NCBI GenBank assembly: GCA_022606135.1 | Contig: JABYQN010000015.1 | Location: forward strand, 729,307 to 793,306 | DNA from: Fomes fomentarius | Taxonomy: Eukaryota > Basidiomycota > Agaricomycetes > Polyporales > Polyporaceae | Direction: 5' to 3' | DNA length: 64,000 nucleotides | Shown here: in pieces, positions 22,557 to 33,356 of the stretch | How the letters are laid out: every line of letters begins with the position of its first letter | How positions within the stretch are numbered: the first letter of the stretch is position 1 | Notes under the pieces: model-generated | Databases searched by the model: none | What the model saw: the letters and a program-made list of their open reading frames with translations, nothing else | What the model was told of the DNA's origin: nothing | Position numbers and translations under genes: made by a program

Positions 22557-25153
22557 ATGTCGTCTCGCAACACACCACAAGCCTCCTTGAGCGTTGGATA
22601 TCCAAATACGAACAGCGCACAGCGACTCGGAGCCCTCAGGTCATGGAGGTGGAGAGGCAGCCTACAAGATCTCCCGCACTTGGCGATTGAGATTCAGCTC
22701 AAAGTACGTTCTCAGCCCGACGTCTCACGATTGATGTGCTCATTTGAATCCCGACTTATACACATCAGGTGTACTCTTACCTATGTCCTCGGGATCTCCT
22801 CGTTCTCGCGCGTACATGCAAACAATTCCGCGCGTTCTTTCTCCACCGTTCCAACGAGCCGCTCTGGCACGCCGCACGCGAGAACGTGGAGAACCTCCCG
22901 CGGTGTCCACCATTCATGAGCGAACCTGCGTTCATGAACCTCTTGTTCAGCACACATTGTCAGGTAGGTCACCATCTGCCACCTCGTTATATCATGCCTG
23001 TTTCGAAACAACCCTATCATGCAGAATTGTGGGAAGTCCTCTGTGTGGGAGGCGATGTGGATTTGGTTCGTGCGGTATTGTCCAAAGTGTGTCCTCGCAC
23101 TGTGAGTTGCTGCGTCTTGTGTTCGCTTGTAAATCTCATCTCAGCTGATCGCCGCATACTACTGGGAGGTCGTACTCTTACAACGAGGCCCGAGACAAGA
23201 TATTGAATGTTGATCAACACGAGTCATTCTGCACTTCCGGCGCACTCTTAGGGCTATTTGGAGTGTATCGGAATCACGCTGTGTGAGTCATTCATGTCTA
23301 ACCAATTTGCCTACTACCCAGTATTAATGTGTACTAGACGCTGGTTGAGCGATCGCAGTAGTTTTGCGTTTCGATTCCACAAAGACCATATCGAAACGTT
23401 CATACAAGAACTCGATCAACTTCCAAAGCCAATCACAAATGAGGCTAGATCGCAGGTCATTGAGAGGCAGAAGGCGAATATAGCAGATAGACAGCCAGTA
23501 AGTGTGCTTTGCCTAGCTACGGGCTCTCCCTCAGGCTGAAGCTGATTCTCATCCTAGTGTGTCAATGCCTGTATATACTGGCAAGTTAAACGGCAGACAG
23601 AACGAGATTCCCGTTTGGAAGACAAGCGTCTCGAACACGTCACAGAGTATGCAGCTCTATCTCGCGAACCTCGTCGATCCCCCCCATTTACTCTATTGTA
23701 CAGGATTATCAAGCATCTCAAAGAAGTGGGGTGGGATAAAGAACTCGCCCAGTCTCAATATTGGATTGTCTCAAACCTACAGACGGCGAATATACAAGCT
23801 GTACGACAACCGTCCAAGCTGACGCCAAAATGTATGGTATCTCGTGTACTTGTTGTTTATCCTCCTACCGTTACTCAATACCTGTTCTTCTAGCATGGGA
23901 GAGGGTTTTCAAGGCTATCTATCCTATCTTGAGACCATACCGGCATCAGAGACTCGTGAAGGAAAGCGCGGGAGTCTTGCGACCTCGCTTCGCGGCGCTT
24001 CAGGCTGCGATACTGGCCCATTACATCCAGCTCCCTCGTACCGCACGAATGGATTGTCATCCTGATTCCGTTGACCTTGCATTGATGGACGAGTGCAGGG
24101 CTATCGCCGACGTACCAGCAGACCAGACCGTCACCCAAGAGGACTTTGCGCGTCTGGTTCCCGAACTCGCCGCGCGCTGGGAGCAGGAGCGCAAGAAAGA
24201 ACTGACTGAAGCGGTCATCGCGCATCTACGAGCACCGCCACCCGACGATGTGGATGTCCTCGGCCTTGGAATTGCGCTTTTCGCATGCATGCATTGTAAG
24301 CTCGCTCGAGACTCTGATTCACGGTTGCCTGCATTATATCGCTATCCCGCAATACTCGGCCATACCTGCGCGCATGCGGCGCTCGAAATCGTATACGATT
24401 TCGAAAAAAGACACAACAAGGACATGGAAGTTTATCCGACACTTGCTGCAATGCCCTCGACAGAGCAGGCGGGGCGCTATAGATGGTGGTATCCCTTTAC
24501 ATTCTCCCGGCGCGGCCTCGAAACCACCATGTATCACCTCTCCTACATCATGGTTGCCATGGGACTCGATCCTTCACGGACCACGCAGGGGGAGCTAGAC
24601 GCATGCCCTGCGCGGCTTGGGTGTAGACGTTGCGAGAAGACCAGAATTGAACGCAACGAAGTACCACGATTTTCCAAGACCTATTCGTGGGAGGCCGCGG
24701 TACGTATAGCAGCACCGATGTCGTGATGGCCGGATGCTGACAGTCACACTGATATTCTCTCCTACGAGAAGCTGGATCATGCCTTTGATCACCACGATAA
24801 CCAGATCATGATCTATCGCTACAATCCCTCTCTATGGGAGCTTGCCGACACCTCTGTTGGTGGTGATCCCGAAGGCGCGTTGTCGTTCATGACACCAGGC
24901 TCTGTATGGGCGTGCTCGTTATGCGTGCAGTGGGATGACCGTGGCGATAGAATCAAGGTGCATCTTATGGAAAAGTAGGATTTCCTTGTGTGAGCTCTGC
25001 ACGGGTCCTGTGTGGTCTGCTCACATTATCAACAGGCATGGGATAGAGTACTCGGACGACTGCATCAAGGATGGAACGATATACCTTCATCAAAGCAAGA
25101 GCACCCTTCCTTTCATGATGCACCGTTGCGTGAAGACCGATGGCAATGAGTGA
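22557..25153 (+). CDS. F-box/zinc-finger protein, copy 4 (intact)
   Basis: Ten exons: 22557-22703, 22769-22963, 23025-23101, 23169-23282, 23338-23497, 23558-23646, 23704-23831, 23894-24699, 24772-24974 and 25036-25153. They give 678 residues with all phases consistent. The F-box lies at about residues 38-82. A CxxC...CxxC ribbon spans the exon 2/3 junction (CQNCGK...YCPKC). A C-terminal C2H2 finger (CSLCVQ...HLMEKH) is followed by IEYSDDCIKDGTIY. Intron 8 carries a 10-base insert plus 2 more bases relative to copy 3. It holds an in-frame TGA, so splicing is needed to reach the zinc finger. Predicted role: substrate adaptor of an SCF ligase; substrate unknown. It is closest to copy 1 (long identical stretches in exons 2-5). 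Confidence 0.8.
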
Positions 25154-25950
25154 CCTATATATACTTGGTCGATTGGTACGGTCACTCCCAATGCTCGCTC
25201 CGAGATCAGGACACTGATGCATGCTACCTAGGCTTCATGTGTACGATAGTGTCTGGTTGCCTCATCACCGCGAATTCTCCCCTCCATCTACTCGGGCGCG
25301 GCGCGGAAGCAATAGGTGTAGAGTTAGACTAATCACAATCAACGTTGCAGTCGAGTTTCCATCTGGTCACAATCTGACACGTCAACGTTGCCCATCTCCT
25401 ATCTAGGAGATTCACTGGTGGCATCACAAGAGCACTCGTGCGGGACGTCTTCCGACTCGGTAGACCGGCGAGCAACGCTAAACGACGACGTTAGCGAGCT
25501 ATAGTACGAGTCGTCGCACAGTGCGCTTGTACACCAATGCCTTCGGCGGACATGGCTTATTGAAGACGAAGTTCGCGCGGCACTGCAGCGGGAGCACCTG
25601 AGGCCTGAGTTTCCAAGCTTCTCAAGGATATATGTACAGATTCATCCAATCACATTAGCCGAAAGGCGAAGTCTACGTCAATTCGTTCTCGGTATTGGTG
25701 TGTATGATACAATACGTTTTTTATGAATCTCGTCCTCAACGCGCTCGAGCTGCCCTCTAAGACTATGTAGGACGAGAAACCCTCGGGGGATCATGGCTAC
25801 GGAGCGATCGCGCACAGAACGCCAATAGGTACCGTACAGCCGACCTTTTGACAGCGCCGAGCTCAGCTAAACAAACAGTGGAGAAGAGGCCAAACGAGAG
25901 CGCGTACGGAAGGAGAGAAGAGCGGAAATGAGCGACGAGGGTGAAGTTTG
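25154..25950 (+). repeat. conserved 3' flank of F-box copy 4
   Basis: Closely matches the flank of copy 2 (the GACAGCGCCGAGCTCAGCTA stretch near 25850 and 12180) and copy 1. Confidence 0.55.
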
Positions 25951-25954
25951 ACAA

Positions 25955-27800
25955 TATTGAATTCCCACCAGCCAGCGTGTCCTCCAGCGTCTCGATGCGG
26001 TCGACGGCGGCGAGGATTCGTTATTCCAAGCGCCGTTCAATCGCGACGTACGCGGACGCGACAGGCCCGTGGAGGGACGACGACGAGGGGCGAACGGGTG
26101 TGAGAGGTCTCGCAGCGTTATTGAACGCGGTTCGCTCCCGGCTTGAGGACATGGGCACGCCCGGATGGAGTGCGTGCGATTGACCCCGGAGGCCCAGAGA
26201 GCGGGTCTGTACTGTGCGCGGGACGATTGGACAGACCTGGTGATTCGTGGTACAGACGTGTTAGCGAACCAAGCAACAGTGGAAGTAGAAGCTGAGGACT
26301 TGGCCGCGCGCAGGCCCGAGGAGGGCTGAATGAGGAAGGCTGCATCGAATTGATAGCTACCAACACCGCAGGCGCTCAGTGCTGATCTTCATGCGGTTGG
26401 GCTTGAGCAACGCGGCAAGATTGGGGTCAAAAGAGTTCAAGTTGAGGCTAGTATCTGGACTTTCTGGTGCTCTCTCGGCTGATTGCGCTGTCTAACGGTA
26501 CGACGTCGGCCACAACAACACCGTCCAGTCAGTCCTGCTTACCGCCACTTCCAGACAGTGCGATGAGCACTTCTTTCGTAAGCTACGATGTCGAGAGATC
26601 CAAAAAAGAGGTATCATCCGATGGCGATGTGCTTCCATGCCGGGTAAGTATTACGAGGGAGTGAGTGTAGCGCTTGAGGTTGGAATGCGACCTTCGGGCT
26701 GAGCTGAGACTTGGATGTGTCAAGACTGGGAAGGGTGTTTCGAAATGTCAAACGTATCGGGCTCTAAGATTGTCAATAGCTCCGTAGCGGCTAGAGCGGG
26801 CGGGCCCGAGCTACCACTGATATGCAGAGCATCATAGCTAACGGACGCACCTGGGCTTTCGATGCTCGGGCCGTGCGACGCAGGCGGTCTCGCGCGAGCT
26901 ATGTGAACACAACACTACCAAAGCCCACCGTCAGTTGATACGTAACACACAACGTTCCCCATCCCAACACTCACCGGTTATACAACCCGTCAGAGGGCTG
27001 CTCAATGGGTGAGGGCCGCACTCCTGCTACGGGAAACTCTCGGGGCAGAGCGACTCGAGGAGTCCGATGGGGCTCTTTGTCGTACGAGAGCTGGTCTGCC
27101 GGGTGCTGCGAGTACTCTGCGACTCCGAGCTTCAGGCTGAGATGCGGCCGGATCGTGCCCCGGTCGGCTGCAGCGCCTGTAACAATGTTGAGGAGCTCCG
27201 GGTGTTCCATAGTGTAAGAACGCCACCTCGTCGAACGGGAGGATCGGCAGCGAGTGTTCATGATTGCACTGTTGGGGTGTCGATCTTCTCGACGAGGTAG
27301 CGTCTATCTTGTTGATAATTTTCTGGACGGGCGATGCAGCACAATGCTCACGGAACGACGACGGGGGTAAACGAGCAAGACATCTCGGTACCTTCAGTGC
27401 CAGCTGCTGCTTCGAGGCCCATGAGCTTGAAATGCGGTCAGAAGTCATCTGGTGCGTGTCTCCCAGATTCGCGCTGTTCCATCATATCAACTCGAGAAGG
27501 GCGTAGAGGGATGTTGTGCATCGAAATGGTTGGGAGAGGAGGAGAAGAGGGCCTTACCATGGTACGTTCTTGGTTCTGACCTGGCGAGACTGACCCTGGA
27601 CTGACCGCTCGTCGTCCTGCATATCTCCCGAGCTCACCGTTCCATCCAGGTGTGACGCCAGGTGTTGTGCTTTGAGACGTTCGAGAGAGGTTACAAGGAT
27701 TTACTCACATAGGCCACCTCCATCATGCTCTTCTTCGAGTTGAGCGAGGTAGTCCAGTGGTCTCAAAGAGTACACACAGAGGAGCGACGCGACGTGGCAT
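25955..27800 (-). pseudogene. remnant 4 of the coiled-coil gene
   Basis: The - strand shows KIINKIDATSSRRSTPQQC and ILPFDEVAFLHYG near 27.2-27.35 kb, and HPELLNIVTGAAADRG near 27.15-27.2 kb. A Ser/Pro-rich part lies at 26.0-26.35 kb. Frames switch every few tens of codons. The 5' exon-like block recurs at 27.7-27.8 kb. Same unknown gene as remnants 1-3. Confidence 0.4.
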
Positions 27801-27931
27801 ATACGAGCGTTGTGTACTCGAGTGCGGACGTCTGGTCCAGGAGAAGACCGAGTGTGATTGCGGCTTGTAGCGATCGCAGGTGGACGGACTGTCCTGGGAC
27901 TGTCACTGTCACTGCAGGGACTCCTCCGAGC

Positions 27932-27992
27932 AGTCGTGACGCGTGACCAACGCGTGAGTCACCGTGACCAGCGCGTCGAGAGTTCAAGCTAA
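27932..27992 (+). promoter_or_regulatory. array module M7 upstream of PMS1 fragment 3
   Basis: ACGCGT at 27939-27944 and 27950-27955, then GAGTCACCGTGACCAGCGCG. The closest match to the module of the intact PMS1 gene. Confidence 0.55.
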
Positions 27993-27999
27993 GGACTTG

Positions 28000-28510
28000 G
28001 TTCCTGCCTTTATTCTTCCCCAGAACTCGAGGCTCAACGCCATGCAATAAGATTTAATCCGAATTCTGGGGCACGCGCACATAGCCGGAAACACTTCTGC
28101 GGTGGTGACTGATACTGATCCAGTCAAGGCCGCGCGCGCCGCGGCAGGTTCGTCTGACCTCCTCCCTCGTCTTGCCAATGTAAATTTCACTGGCGTGGTT
28201 CCTACACAGCGAGGAACAACGGCCACTGTGTCTGGTGCTCAAGCCCCTCCCAGTACGCCGGAAAGAGGACGTGAAGCGCGAGTTCGGGCAAGCGCTCACG
28301 CTGTTAAACGCATATGCGCTCGTCCCGTGCGTGAAGGAGAATAAGGGCGTCAGGCTTACCGTTATCAGACTGTTGGTGGATGGGTACTCTCTATAATTGC
28401 GAGTCGACACTGATATTGACTGGTCATGTTTCATCGGGACGACAGGAAGATGCGCACGGCGCTATCCACGAGTGCGTCCCTCTCTGCGATCTGGGGCCCG
28501 ACACTACAAT
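28000..28510 (+). pseudogene. PMS1 fragment 3, degenerate, with a local inversion
   Basis: Holds the PMS1 leader (CTTCCCCAGAACTCGAGG), the exon 3/intron/exon 4 junction (GCAGGTTCGTCTGACCTC...CCTACACAG|CGAGGAACAACGG) and most of exon 4 ([21 protein letters not shown] in shifting frames). Exons 1-2 are missing. A short stretch at ~28096-28115 matches the antisense of exon 3. The exon 4 frame is broken by a deletion after the GTTSVSG-equivalent part. Confidence 0.75.
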
Positions 28511-28565
28511 ACAAGATGCTGTCTAGTAAATGCATTCATCATGAACCTAGCGTTACGGTGCTCCC

Positions 28566-29286
28566 TCATGACACAGGCGTAGCAGAACAAAGTTTCTGTC
28601 GCACGAACGTGAGCGCATCTGGCCTGAAGTGCGTCGATGCTACCCATACCTTGATATCCTCTGCGATGCTTTCCATCTGGCTCTCTAAGGCTTCCCTCAC
28701 AGCTCTCTTGCAATGCTTCTTCTTTGATCCTTGCGCACTCTGAGGATGCATATCGCAGACCCATTTGTACAGGCTCATGGGAGAACTATGAGACTCGATG
28801 CATTCCAGACGGTGTACTCAAACACGTACTGGTATAGCCGGCCTAAAGGGTCTTGTAGGTCCTCCGACGCGTTGAACGTGTCCTTGGAGACGTCTATGGT
28901 GTAGCAAATGTCTTGTAAGCTCTCTGCACAGGCCAGAGTGAGGCGGCAACATTCATCGGAGTGCTAATAGAAGCCATCAACACGAGGTCATCGCGGTCAC
29001 ATTTTCTGTGGACGAAGTGGCTACTCACCTCGAATGGACGCATGAGAGTATACATATTGATAATCATGGTAGCATGACGCTGTACCGCCTTTCGTAGGTG
29101 ATGGAACATTCTCTCTTCGATGGATTCGGACCACATTTCTTCGGGGATCAATTCTGGTGGCAATACGCTCACTGCAGCCTCTGCCAGACGCTATTGACGT
29201 GGATCAGCATATAATCGAAGGGAGTATGAGTGTCGCCAGCCCACCTCTCGAGCTTTCAGGTAGTACTTGGAGCTTGAACTACTCAT
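28566..29286 (-). CDS. small helical protein, or displaced C-terminus of the kinase gene
   Basis: - strand exons 29286-29245, 29190-29029, 28963-28830 and 28785-28566 give 185 residues in frame, using GTGGGC, GTGAGT and GTACGT donors. The product is largely amphipathic helix (RLAEAAVSVLPPELIPEE, ERMFHHLRKAVQRH) with a Cys pair (DECCRLTLACAESL) and a basic C-terminus (KKKHCKRAVREALES). No known domain. Its ATG (29286-29284) overlaps the predicted stop of the kinase gene (29285-29283) in another frame. It may therefore be the true C-terminal part of that gene, separated by a one-base change or by a splice I did not see. Confidence 0.5.
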
Positions 29287-31738
29287 GAGACGTCTGAAAG
29301 GAGCCAACCAAACTTTCTGAAGCACTCCTAGTATGTCAGCCACCAGAGTCGCGTGGCAATACTGTCATAGCCTCATAGTTTTCTCACCTTCACTTTGTCA
29401 TGAAAGGTGTCGGCGATGGTGCTGTTGTTTGAGATTTGAGAGACGTGCCCGGAGAATGTCCGACTCGGAGCTGTTTGCATGGAAATCGCAGACGATCGCG
29501 CTGGGCGCCGGAACGGCCGTCCATCCAAGAAGCTCAAAGTCAAAGACGTGGTCTGGATAGAAATCGGGGTAGGTCGACCTCGTGAGCTCGTCCTGAGGGC
29601 AGATATCTCTACGACATCCCCACTGATCTCTGTGAACTGGGGGCGTTGTGATGCCACTCGATTCCAGCATTGGTGCAGGATGAAATAGAACGATGGGTAG
29701 TCTGTGGTCACCCGGTGCGGGATCGCGGGATGCTCTCCCTCTGCGTACGTGGTTTTGAGCTCGGACAGAAGTCCAGATGATGCACCGATGGCGTGCTACT
29801 TACTGGAGACAAGCTGTCGTACCTGGTAGTCTTCCTTATCGGCCCAAGGGAGCTCGCCACGAGTCAGTACCTCTAAGCAAGTATTCGCGAATGCGTATAC
29901 ATCAGTTGCTCTCGTAATACGAAGACTTTGACAAGTCACCAGCTCCGGGGCTGCCCAACGTAGGGAGCCGCCTGACAAGCAGTCAGCATATGAGATAGAT
30001 ACACTAGAACCAAACCTACCGATGCGATAGCTCTGACGTTCAGATTCGCTCTCAGCTTCGCTTCGGTCGAAGTCACAGATGACGCCTCTGAGCTCGTGAC
30101 TGACTAGGACGTTTGAGGCCTAGAAGAAGTACAGACATGATTAGTCGATAGCCGATGACCTCAGTCCACCAAGGTTGGCAATTTTGCATACCTTGAGATC
30201 GCCATGAATTATCCCATTCGAGTGCAAATACTCCATGGCGCAGATAATATCCGTGATGATCTTGATCGGATCAACCAAAGGCGGTTGGTGTTGCGCATAG
30301 TGCTTGGTGAGGCTTCCGTAGCTGTAATACGGCATGATAAAAAACCATGGTGGCTCGGCACTCGCCGACGACGAGTCGAGTATCTTCAGGACGTTGTCGT
30401 GGTTTACATTGCGGAGGAACGACGCCTAGATATACGAAAAGAAAAAAAAAAAGAAGTTGATCCCGAGTAAGCATTACCGCAAAGAGTGCAACTGTATGCC
30501 GGTGCAAAGTCAAAATTGTAGCATTCACCTCGCGCACGAACAGCTGCTTTGCTTCCTCACTTCTCTTGCTGAATTCCTTCACCGCAATGATGCGCTCCTT
30601 CCAAACGCCGGTGTAAATGTCGGATGTGCCGCCCAGGTCGATGCTCTCTCTGTGCGTGATCTCGTCGGCGGCAACGTTTCCCGTTGGCGTGACGTCTGGC
30701 ATAGAGCTGAATGTCCGGAGAGCGGTGAGTCCCGTGGTCAGGAACTGGTGCTGTAGCGTGGTAAGCGCACCCGGCGACTCTTGTGAGTGATCCGTCACCG
30801 GGCCAGGGAAGTTCCTATCCTCGCCGGTTGTGGTAGCTAGAAGTTCACGCTCTAGGTCTCGGATCACCTTGGGTATATCTTCACGCCGCACTTGGAGAAT
30901 GGAGGTGATGGTAACAAGATCGCCACTCGATGCGATTGTGGTTGTCATGAGTTCCCTCATACTGACCGCGTCAGCCTCCTTGTCCGCCTTGTTCTGCTGG
31001 TCGATGAGCGCTTGGAGTGTAACGCTACTGTCGGCGGGCTCTAGGTTTCTGGACGAGCAAGTAGGCAGATGCCCAAAAGCGTTCGAAAGGCGTTCGAAAA
31101 TGCGCATCTCGATTGACCTCTGGCCATGGATAGAAGATTGTTGACAAGATATTGGACGGGACTGCAGTGCAGCGGTACTCACATTGAACGACAACGCTTC
31201 AATCATATCGATACGTTTGCTTAGATTGTCCAACTCCTCTCGAATTTGCTGGCGATGAAGATAACGATGGTAGAAAGGGTACCCAGCACTTGTGTCGCAA
31301 AAGTTCTGAATGTCGACGAGCGAGCTGACTTCTTATCTGAGAACGTATAAGAAACAACAACTTGAACTACCATACCTCACGAAGTTCCCCAAGGGTCGAG
31401 CTAGTTCTTTTCGAGCCTCGGGTCCCATCTCTGAGACGTCTTCACATATTGAGACCAAGATGATCGCGCATCTCTTGGTAAGGCTGAGGCACGATGATTG
31501 GTTTGTCTGCAAGGGACAATAGCACGCACTATGTTACCGTTAGAGCAAACCTCCTAAGAGATACACTCACGGAGACGTCTCTCAAGGAGTTCCAGACGTA
31601 TAGCAATGTCTTCGCCGCCTGTTCTAATCCCGGAAGTACAGGTCCCACGACCTGGAGGACGCCCACTCCCGCTGTCAAAAGTTCGTGCCCGATTTCGCTC
31701 ACTTGTCCGAGGACACCAATGACTGCCTCGGAGACAAC
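29283..31738 (-). CDS. MLKL-like kinase-domain protein (5' end unresolved)
   Basis: - strand exons 31738-31571, 31506-31381, 31305-31183, 31119-30529, 30425-30192, 30119-30020, 29971-29804, 29740-29388 and 29327-29283 give 635 residues. The first three exons encode a helical bundle (VSEAVIGVLGQVSEIGHELL, LEQAAKTLLYVWNSL) that aligns exon by exon with the + strand paralogue at 54-59 kb. It resembles the N-terminal four-helix domain of MLKL-type proteins. The kinase domain has a Gly-rich loop (IDLGGTSDIYTG), the Lys (IIAVKEF), HGDLKASNVLV, then CDFDRSE, where DFG is replaced by DFD, and RWAAPEL. The altered DFG suggests weak or no catalysis. The paralogue's Ser-rich first exon and C-terminal domain are missing; the start exon probably lies at 31.75-32.4 kb. 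Confidence 0.65.
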
Positions 31739-32400
31739 CTGTACACGCGTCGAGTAAGTACTCGGCAACAGTAGATTGTGGACTGGCACATGCACGACGA
31801 GTTTCCTGGTAATCCTTGTTCTTCTGGATGTTAGATATGTCCCCCATGCTGCGGATCAGCGAGGATTGGCTCGGATTTGGGTTGAGCAATCAAGCTAGAA
31901 TACGCTCCGCTTCCAGCGTTGTAGAGTAGCTGTAGAGTAACGCCGTTAAAACCTTCGACTTCTGAGAGCGTTAGAAGGGTCCAAGCAAGTACAAACAGCG
32001 GCAATTTAGCAAGGTACAACACCAGGATGCGCACTTACTAGTTCATAGAAAGTGACGACGTGCCACTGCGCCTTTAGTCGATGAGGATCATGGTGCTTAA
32101 CATCTTAGGCTGCCGATCGGGAGAGTGCCAGTGTAGGATCATACTACATAGTAGGTCCACGTGGCATAGCGCCATTTCCATCTGAGGCTGATCGCCGCAC
32201 ACTCGGAGTGAGCGGGGTGAACTTGCCAGCTTCAAGTCGTAGTTCAGCAGCTCTTTGAAAGTACCCGTTGAGTCGCGATAGTAGAGAACTTGTGCGAGGT
32301 TGCCAGAGTCCATCCGAGTAGAGTAGTGAAGAAGCCGAGAAGAAGCGTGCCAGCGAGCTTAGGCGCCTAGTACGATATATCAATAAGTACTAGTACTAGC
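31739..32400 (-). other. probable 5' region of the - strand kinase gene
   Basis: Contains - strand pieces that could be upstream exons: a 79-codon frame with MDSGNLAQVLYY and FKELLNYDLKLASSP at 32313-32074, and MGDISNIQKNKDYQETRRAC at 31848. None splices in frame to 31738 by a junction I trust. Confidence 0.3.
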
Positions 32401-32402
32401 TC

Positions 32403-33072
32403 CTAGGCCTCTCCCTCCGCCATCGTCGTTGCGGGACGTGCCATCATAAACATCCTCATCATGAGGTCTTCAGTTCTAAGGTGCCTGAAGGAGAAGGGTA
32501 CCATATGTTGTGAGACAAGTAAGTCAACGTAGACTCGCTTCAGGTTCTTAACTTGGATCGCGGGTCCGCATACGCGCCGAGTCGCACTGCGTGCACCTGG
32601 ACTCCTGTATACCTCAGTGGCGAGACAAGCCTCAAATTGACCTTTGAGCGTTGCAGGGCAAACGGAGGGGCAGTGCCAGGGTGGCAGTTGCGAGTCGCGA
32701 CGCGGGCGCAATCCTAGGGTGACTTCTCTCCAAGCCCCTTCAAGTTCTCCGACCGGGGAGTGGTGCAGAACGGTGACTTCTGAGCTGCTAATGCTCATGC
32801 GGCTTTTTCCAAGCCTCCGATTGGCCAAACTCACTATAAACTCTTATTTTCCCTCACGGACACCAAAATCGAAGACGATAGTGATCGAACTCAGCTACAT
32901 ACAACTGCACTGGCATCATGATGGCCTCCGAGGAGATTCTTAGTCTTCTTATTCTGTAAGCGTCAATTAAGACGCCGATATGAATACTAGAACACAGTTG
33001 CGGACATGAACTTTCGCGCAATCGAGCAGTCGCACCTCTATCCTTTGTGCGTCTGTTCAAGCTCAAGCTCAT
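32403..33072 (-). pseudogene. possible F-box/leucine-rich type fragment
   Basis: - strand frames at 32834-32403 (AIQVKNLKRVYVDLLVSQHM, ending at 32403) and 33072-32854 (IGVLIDAYRIRRLRISSEAI) resemble the leucine-rich parts of Agaricomycete F-box proteins. They could be two exons. There is no start or F-box, so I call it a fragment with low confidence. Confidence 0.25.
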
Positions 33073-33356
33073 AAGCGATCACTCCTCCGTGCTCCGTCCC
33101 ACGTGCTTTGCACTTGCATTCCGAGAAGTTTGGGATCACATAAAAGTTCCCAGGATTGTCTGTGCAGCTCGAGAATATGTACACTCGAAGCAGGAAGATT
33201 CGAGGCCCACGGGCCCGCTCGCTATGTTTCTTCCCAGTGTTGTTCTTGCGTAGCAGGGCAGTGCCGCTGCTGCCCTCACATGACAGAGCTTAGAATTCAC
33301 AGGCTCGGGCGGAAGGCCCAAGCGGCTAAGGCTAATATGACATTGACTCGATCGCT

